10,307 nucleotides of DNA. It comes from CAZDML01 sp964506645. Lineage in GTDB: Bacteria; Elusimicrobiota; Elusimicrobia; 2-01-FULL-59-12. The stretch is taken from positions 1 to 10,307 of the forward strand of contig CAZDML010000071.1 of assembly GCA_964506645.1 (NCBI GenBank), given 5' to 3'. A program made the translations under genes and the position numbers. The notes under the pieces are model-generated. The model saw nothing but the letters and a program-made list of their open reading frames with translations. It was not told the origin of the DNA and did no database searches. Shown one piece after another: positions 6,535 through 10,307 of this stretch (positions are counted from its first letter, which is position 1; every line of letters begins with the position of its first letter).

Positions 6535-8976
6535 TTACGCGGGCGTTTCGAGCTTGCGTGCTTTGGTTTCTTCGGTGTAAGCTTCGATAATATCTTTCGG
6601 CTTGATGTCCTGGAAATTGGCCAAGCTGATACCGCATTCAAAACCTTTTTCGACTTCGCGCGCATCATCTTTAAAGCGTTTGAGGGCTTCGATCGTGCCT
6701 TCATACACCACGACGTTGTCGCGCAGAAGACGCGCTTTCGAATTGCGAGTGATCTTGCCTTCAAGCACCATACAACCGGCGATATTTCCGACTTTCGAAA
6801 CACGGAACACCTGGCGGACTTCCGCTGAACCGAGACGAACCTGCTCTTTATCCGGTTCGAGCAGACCTTCCATCGCGGCACGCACATCGGCGATGGCTTC
6901 ATAAATAATGCGGTAGGTACGAATAGACACTTCTTCGCGCCGAGCAATTTCTTCAGATTTGGCATCGGCACGGACGCTAAAACCGATGATAATGGCATCC
7001 GAGGCATCGGCGAGCGCAACGTCGGTTTCATTAATACCACCGACTCCGGCGTGAATGACGTTTAAGCGAATTTCCTCGTTCGACATACGTTCCAGCGCGT
7101 CACGCAGCGCTTGTACAGAGCCCTGCACATCGGCTTTCAAAATAATTTTAAGTTCGCGAATCTTACCTTCTGCCACGCGGTCGTGGAGATTTTCCAGCGT
7201 AACATGACGACGTTTCTGCGCCTGTTCCGTTAAGACCATCTGGCGGCGTTCCACCAACAGACGCGCCTCGCGGTCTTCTTTCATCACATTAAATCGGTCG
7301 CCGGCTTGTGGCACGGCACTCAGACCCAACACTTCAACAGGCGTCGAAGGCCCCGCGCTCTCCAAGCGATTGCCGCGATCGTCCGTCATGGCACGAATCT
7401 TACCGTAGCTCACGCCCACAACTACAATATCGCCTACTTTGAGTGTTCCTTTTTGAACAAGAAGGGTCGCTGTCACGCCACGACGTGGATCGAGGCGTGC
7501 TTCAACCACAACCCCCTGCGCGCTACGATCGGGGTCGGCTTTCAGTTCAAGCAACTCTGCTTCGAGAGACAGCATTTCCAAGAGCTTATCGAGGTTCGTC
7601 CCTTTTTTCGCAGAGACATCCACAAAAATGGTTTTTCCACCCCAATCTTCAGGAACGAGTTGATGGGTAGAAAGTTCACGACGAATCTTTTCTGGACTGG
7701 CCTGCGGCAAATCGATTTTATTCACAGCAACAACAATCGTCACTCCCGCAGCACGGGCATGATCAATCGCTTCGATTGTCTGAGGCATCACCCCGTCATC
7801 AGCGGCAACGACAAGCACCACAATATCGGTCGCCTGAGCACCGCGCGCGCGCATAGCAGTAAAGGCTTCATGACCCGGCGTATCCAGAAATACCACATCA
7901 CCTTTCGGTGTCGGTACGCGATAGGCCCCGATATGCTGGGTGATTCCCCCCGCTTCTTTTTCAGCGACACGCGTTTTACGGATCGCGTCAAGCAAACTGG
8001 TCTTCCCGTGATCGACATGGCCCATGATTGTGACGATAGGCGGCCGCGGTTTCAGTTTAGCCGGATCTTCTTTCTCTTCAACAACAACTTCTTCCTGAAA
8101 AATCGGAATGATCTCAACATCCGTACCAAAAGCATCGGCAGCCAGTGTCGCGGTATCCGCATCGATCTGCTGATTGATGGTGACCATCGTGCCAAGACCC
8201 AGCATCTTCTTAATAACGTCAATGGGTTTCACATTAAGCTTTTCGGACAAATCTTTTACGGTCAGCACTTCCGGGATTTTAATCTTGGGACGTGCTGTGG
8301 GTGTTTCGACTGCAGCAGACGCAGCCGCCGCAGGGGCTTGAACGGGTGCCGGCGAAGGTACTGTGGCCGGGCTCACAGCAGGCTTTGCTGGAGATGATGG
8401 ACGCGCCGGCGCTGGTGATTTTTTCGGTGCAGGCGCTGTGCTGGGAGCCGGCATGCGATAAGTCGCTGTCGGCTCAGATTTAACATCGGGTTTCTTCGCT
8501 GGTGCTGAAGCCGGCGCGGGCGCAGGCGAAGCCGTCGGGGTTACCTTCTTCGGCGCGACAGGCGCTGGTGCCGCAGCAGAAGCTGGAGCGGCGTTAGGTT
8601 TCGGCGTCACGACGGGAGTTGGAGCGGCTGCTTTTGGAGCAGGCGCTGGAATCGGTTCTTTTTTAACTTCAGGCTTGGGTGGCGGAGGCGGCGGCTCCAC
8701 GGGTTTCGGCTTGGGCGGTGGCGCTTTCGGAAGAACGCGGCGTACCGTGCCGGGCGTAACCTTACGTAATGTCGGCGAAAGCGGTGGTGCAGACACAGCG
8801 CGCTTCAACGTTTTCAACACCATACGCTTGGGAGTCCCTGCCTCAGGAGTCGATGCAGGCGTTGCTGGGGCCGCAGGAGTTTCCTTCGCAGGAACAGGAG
8901 CAGGCGCAGAGGCTTTTTTAGCTTCTGGCTTGACTTCTTCTTTTGAAGGGGGCGTTGTCTTCTTTTTAATGGTCAT
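6535..8976 (-). CDS. infB: Translation initiation factor IF-2
   Basis: IF2 is the GTPase that brings formyl-Met-tRNA to the 30S subunit and promotes 50S joining. It has 813 residues. Residues 1-230 are a low-complexity Pro/Ala/Lys linker-like region. An IF2_N domain follows at about 231-291 (IPEVLTVKDLSEKLNVKPID). The G domain carries G1 GHVDHGKT (319-326), the G2 region GGITQHIGAY, G3 DTPGH (365-369), G4 NKID (419-422) and G5 SAK (455-457). Domain II begins near 480. The C-terminal fMet-tRNA-binding domain is recognisable from SKVGNIAGCMVLEGKI and ALKRFKDDAREVEKGFECGI. The ATG start overlaps the nusA stop (ATGA), which suggests translational coupling. No strong Shine-Dalgarno sequence precedes it. 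The stop TAA is 23 bases before rbfA. Length is within the usual range; the variable part is the N-terminus. Confidence 0.98.
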   Translation of the reverse strand: MTIKKKTTPPSKEEVKPEAKKASAPAPVPAKETPAAPATPASTPEAGTPKRMVLKTLKRAVSAPPLSPTLRKVTPGTVRRVLPKAPPPKPKPVEPPPPPPKPEVKKEPIPAPAPKAAAPTPVVTPKPNAAPASAAAPAPVAPKKVTPTASPAPAPASAPAKKPDVKSEPTATYRMPAPSTAPAPKKSPAPARPSSPAKPAVSPATVPSPAPVQAPAAAASAAVETPTARPKIKIPEVLTVKDLSEKLNVKPIDVIKKMLGLGTMVTINQQIDADTATLAADAFGTDVEIIPIFQEEVVVEEKEDPAKLKPRPPIVTIMGHVDHGKTSLLDAIRKTRVAEKEAGGITQHIGAYRVPTPKGDVVFLDTPGHEAFTAMRARGAQATDIVVLVVAADDGVMPQTIEAIDHARAAGVTIVVAVNKIDLPQASPEKIRRELSTHQLVPEDWGGKTIFVDVSAKKGTNLDKLLEMLSLEAELLELKADPDRSAQGVVVEARLDPRRGVTATLLVQKGTLKVGDIVVVGVSYGKIRAMTDDRGNRLESAGPSTPVEVLGLSAVPQAGDRFNVMKEDREARLLVERRQMVLTEQAQKRRHVTLENLHDRVAEGKIRELKIILKADVQGSVQALRDALERMSNEEIRLNVIHAGVGGINETDVALADASDAIIIGFSVRADAKSEEIARREEVSIRTYRIIYEAIADVRAAMEGLLEPDKEQVRLGSAEVRQVFRVSKVGNIAGCMVLEGKITRNSKARLLRDNVVVYEGTIEALKRFKDDAREVEKGFECGISLANFQDIKPKDIIEAYTEETKARKLETPA

Positions 8977-10307
8977 TCTTTGGTTTCTTCAGCGCCCTCA
9001 GTGGACTCGGCAGTTTCTTCCGCAGAAGCGGTTTCAGTAGACGCATCCGCCGTTTCTTCTGTTTCTTCAACAGCTTCGCCGGCTTTCTTAGCGTCTTCTT
9101 TCAATACTTTCTTTGCTGTAGCAATAATCTTTTTCGCCGTCTTTTCACCCACACCCGTAAGAACGGTCAGGTCATCGGGTTTAGCTGCGGCCAGACGTTT
9201 CAGATCGCCCCATCCGCCTTTAATCAGAATCTCGGTGGTTTTGGGGCCGACCCCTTCGAGACGCGAGAGCTGCTCCGCGCTCGCAGCAGCGCGTTCTTGG
9301 GCTTCTTCTTTGCGCTGGCTTTCTGACTTAATATCGATGTGCCAGCCCGTGAGCTTCGCAGCCAGACGCGCATTCTGGCCAGATTTACCGATCGCCAAAG
9401 AGAGCATATCATCGGTCACGATGATTTCTGCCTGCTTTTCGTATTCGTTCACAATATTCACATTGACGACCTTCGCCGGTGAGAGGCTGGCCGCAATGTA
9501 CTTGGCGGGGTCATTGGACCAGGCGATCAAGTCAATGCGCTCGCCGCGCAATTCATCAATGATCGGACGAACACGCGAGCCTTTCACGCCCACACAAGCG
9601 CCCACAGGATCGATCTTCGGGTTAGAGCTTTTCACGGCGACTTTGGATCGGAAGCCGGGCTCGCGCACAACACCGCAGATTTCCACCATCTTTTCGTAGA
9701 CTTCCGGCACTTCCTGTTCGAAAAGACGTTGCACAAGCAAAGGATGAGAACGACTTAAAAGAATTTTCGGACCGCGCGAGCCTTTCTCAACTTTTAAGAC
9801 GAGGACTTTCACGCGTTCACCAATCGAGAATCGTTCGCGGCGTACTTGTTCGCGCACCGGCAGAATGCCCTCGGCTTTTCCGAGATCAATAATGATGTTG
9901 TTTTCAACGAAACGATGCACCGTCCCGCCGACCAAAATTCCCTCCTTGGTCTGAAATTCTTCTAGAAGCGATTGCCGTTCGGTTTCACGAATCTTCTGAA
10001 TGATAACCTGCTTCGCCGTTTGTGCAGCGATACGGGAGAAATCTTCGGTAATCACAGGGATACGAATTTCTTCTTCGAGCTGCGCTTTCGGAGCGTACGC
10101 CTTGGCCTGGGCCAGCGTGATCTCAAGGGCATCATCCTGGACCTGTTCCACAACTTTCTTAATGATGAACGCTTTGACTTCAGCGCTTTCCGGATCAATC
10201 TTGGCTTCCAGATTGACGAGCTTGCCTGAATGCTTCTTGTAGGCCGAAACGACGGCCTGCTCGATCATTTTTAAAATGTCTTCTTTTTTAATGCCCTTGT
10301 CCCGTTC
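8973..10307 (-). CDS. nusA: Transcription termination/antitermination factor NusA (5' end cut off)
   Basis: NusA binds RNA polymerase and nascent RNA and modulates pausing, termination and antitermination. The reading frame runs unbroken to the window edge at 10307, where it encodes ERDKGIKKEDILK before the first in-window Met. That Met (10268) is therefore not the start, and roughly 10-15 N-terminal residues lie outside. Visible residues 1-120 form the polymerase-binding N-terminal domain, and about 121-188 an S1 domain. KH1 follows with the NusA signature IDPVGACVGVKGSRV (GVKG at 240-243), then KH2 with IGKSGQNAR (GKSG at 307-310). Two helix-hairpin-helix motifs (LEGVGPKTTEILI near 350-362, LTGVGEKTAKKII near 383-395) make one C-terminal HhH unit. 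The last ~35 residues are a low-complexity Glu/Thr/Ala/Ser acidic tail. Its TGA stop overlaps the infB ATG by 4 bases. The identification is very secure; only the start is missing. Confidence 0.97.
   Translation of the reverse strand, partial: ERDKGIKKEDILKMIEQAVVSAYKKHSGKLVNLEAKIDPESAEVKAFIIKKVVEQVQDDALEITLAQAKAYAPKAQLEEEIRIPVITEDFSRIAAQTAKQVIIQKIRETERQSLLEEFQTKEGILVGGTVHRFVENNIIIDLGKAEGILPVREQVRRERFSIGERVKVLVLKVEKGSRGPKILLSRSHPLLVQRLFEQEVPEVYEKMVEICGVVREPGFRSKVAVKSSNPKIDPVGACVGVKGSRVRPIIDELRGERIDLIAWSNDPAKYIAASLSPAKVVNVNIVNEYEKQAEIIVTDDMLSLAIGKSGQNARLAAKLTGWHIDIKSESQRKEEAQERAAASAEQLSRLEGVGPKTTEILIKGGWGDLKRLAAAKPDDLTVLTGVGEKTAKKIIATAKKVLKEDAKKAGEAVEETEETADASTETASAEETAESTEGAEETKE

Noticed and set aside
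6512..6637. Upstream ATG extension of rbfA
   Set aside because: The extra 42 residues overlap the end of infB in another frame. A Shine-Dalgarno and the family start lie at 6511.
6480..7040. Minus-strand frame of 186 codons in another phase of infB
   Set aside because: It overlaps the conserved IF2 C-terminal domain in another phase and has basic, Met/Ser-rich composition typical of an out-of-frame translation.
7306..8397. Plus-strand open frame of 363 codons opposite infB
   Set aside because: It lies entirely antisense to the well-supported infB, its translation is rich in His, Arg, Asn and Phe with no recognisable domain, and no ribosome site precedes it. It is a shadow of infB codon bias.
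8287..8950. Repetitive GGCGCTGG/GCAGG-like units as a DNA repeat or CRISPR-like array
   Set aside because: The recurrence follows from Pro/Ala/Lys codons in the IF2 N-terminus. There are no regular spacer lengths and the frame stays open throughout.
1..10307. Defence, mobile or other novel accessory system
   Set aside because: Every stretch of more than about 110 bases is covered by recognised housekeeping genes, with no integrase, transposase, attachment-site-like repeat or abrupt composition change.

Overview
The window is a compact run of bacterial housekeeping genes, all transcribed on the minus strand. In transcription order (right to left) they are nusA (5' end cut by the window edge), infB, rbfA, truB, ribF, rpsO, pnp, accB and ftsK (3' end cut by the other edge). 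Every gene is intact where visible. I see no tRNA, rRNA, insertion sequence, phage gene, toxin-antitoxin pair, CRISPR array or other accessory module. I looked for an undescribed system and did not find one. The nearest thing to an unexplained signal is the structured rpsO-pnp gap.

Organism: the order nusA-infB-rbfA-truB-ribF-rpsO-pnp is a widely conserved bacterial translation/RNA-metabolism block. The DNA is of moderate G+C content with tight packing. The accB-ftsK continuation, the short TruB without a PUA domain and the glycine/arginine-rich PNPase tail do not match the textbook E. coli or Bacillus versions. My impression from the NusA sequence is an uncultivated, Gram-negative-type lineage near the Omnitrophota/PVC bacteria. 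This is a low-confidence guess that needs a phylogeny.

Layout: positions 8973-10307 hold nusA (antitermination and pausing). Positions 6535-8976 hold infB (initiation factor IF2), with a long Pro/Ala/Lys-rich N-terminus. Positions 6098-6511 hold rbfA (30S maturation), 5388-6101 truB (tRNA pseudouridine 55) and 4471-5406 ribF (FMN/FAD synthesis). A 61-base gap with a possible promoter leads to rpsO (ribosomal protein S15, 4140-4409). A roughly 110-base gap with nested inverted repeats leads to pnp (PNPase, 1843-4026). accB (biotin carboxyl carrier protein, 1343-1822) and the first 448 codons of ftsK (1-1346) follow.

How the genes work together: nusA, infB, rbfA, truB and rpsO serve transcription-translation coupling, initiation, ribosome assembly and tRNA modification. 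pnp handles RNA turnover. ribF, accB and ftsK (flavin cofactors, fatty-acid synthesis, chromosome segregation) are growth-related passengers. Coupling is tight: nusA/infB, rbfA/truB and accB/ftsK overlap by 4 bases (ATGA), and truB/ribF overlap by 19. The two longest gaps flank rpsO, so rpsO-pnp-accB-ftsK may be partly a separate transcription unit.
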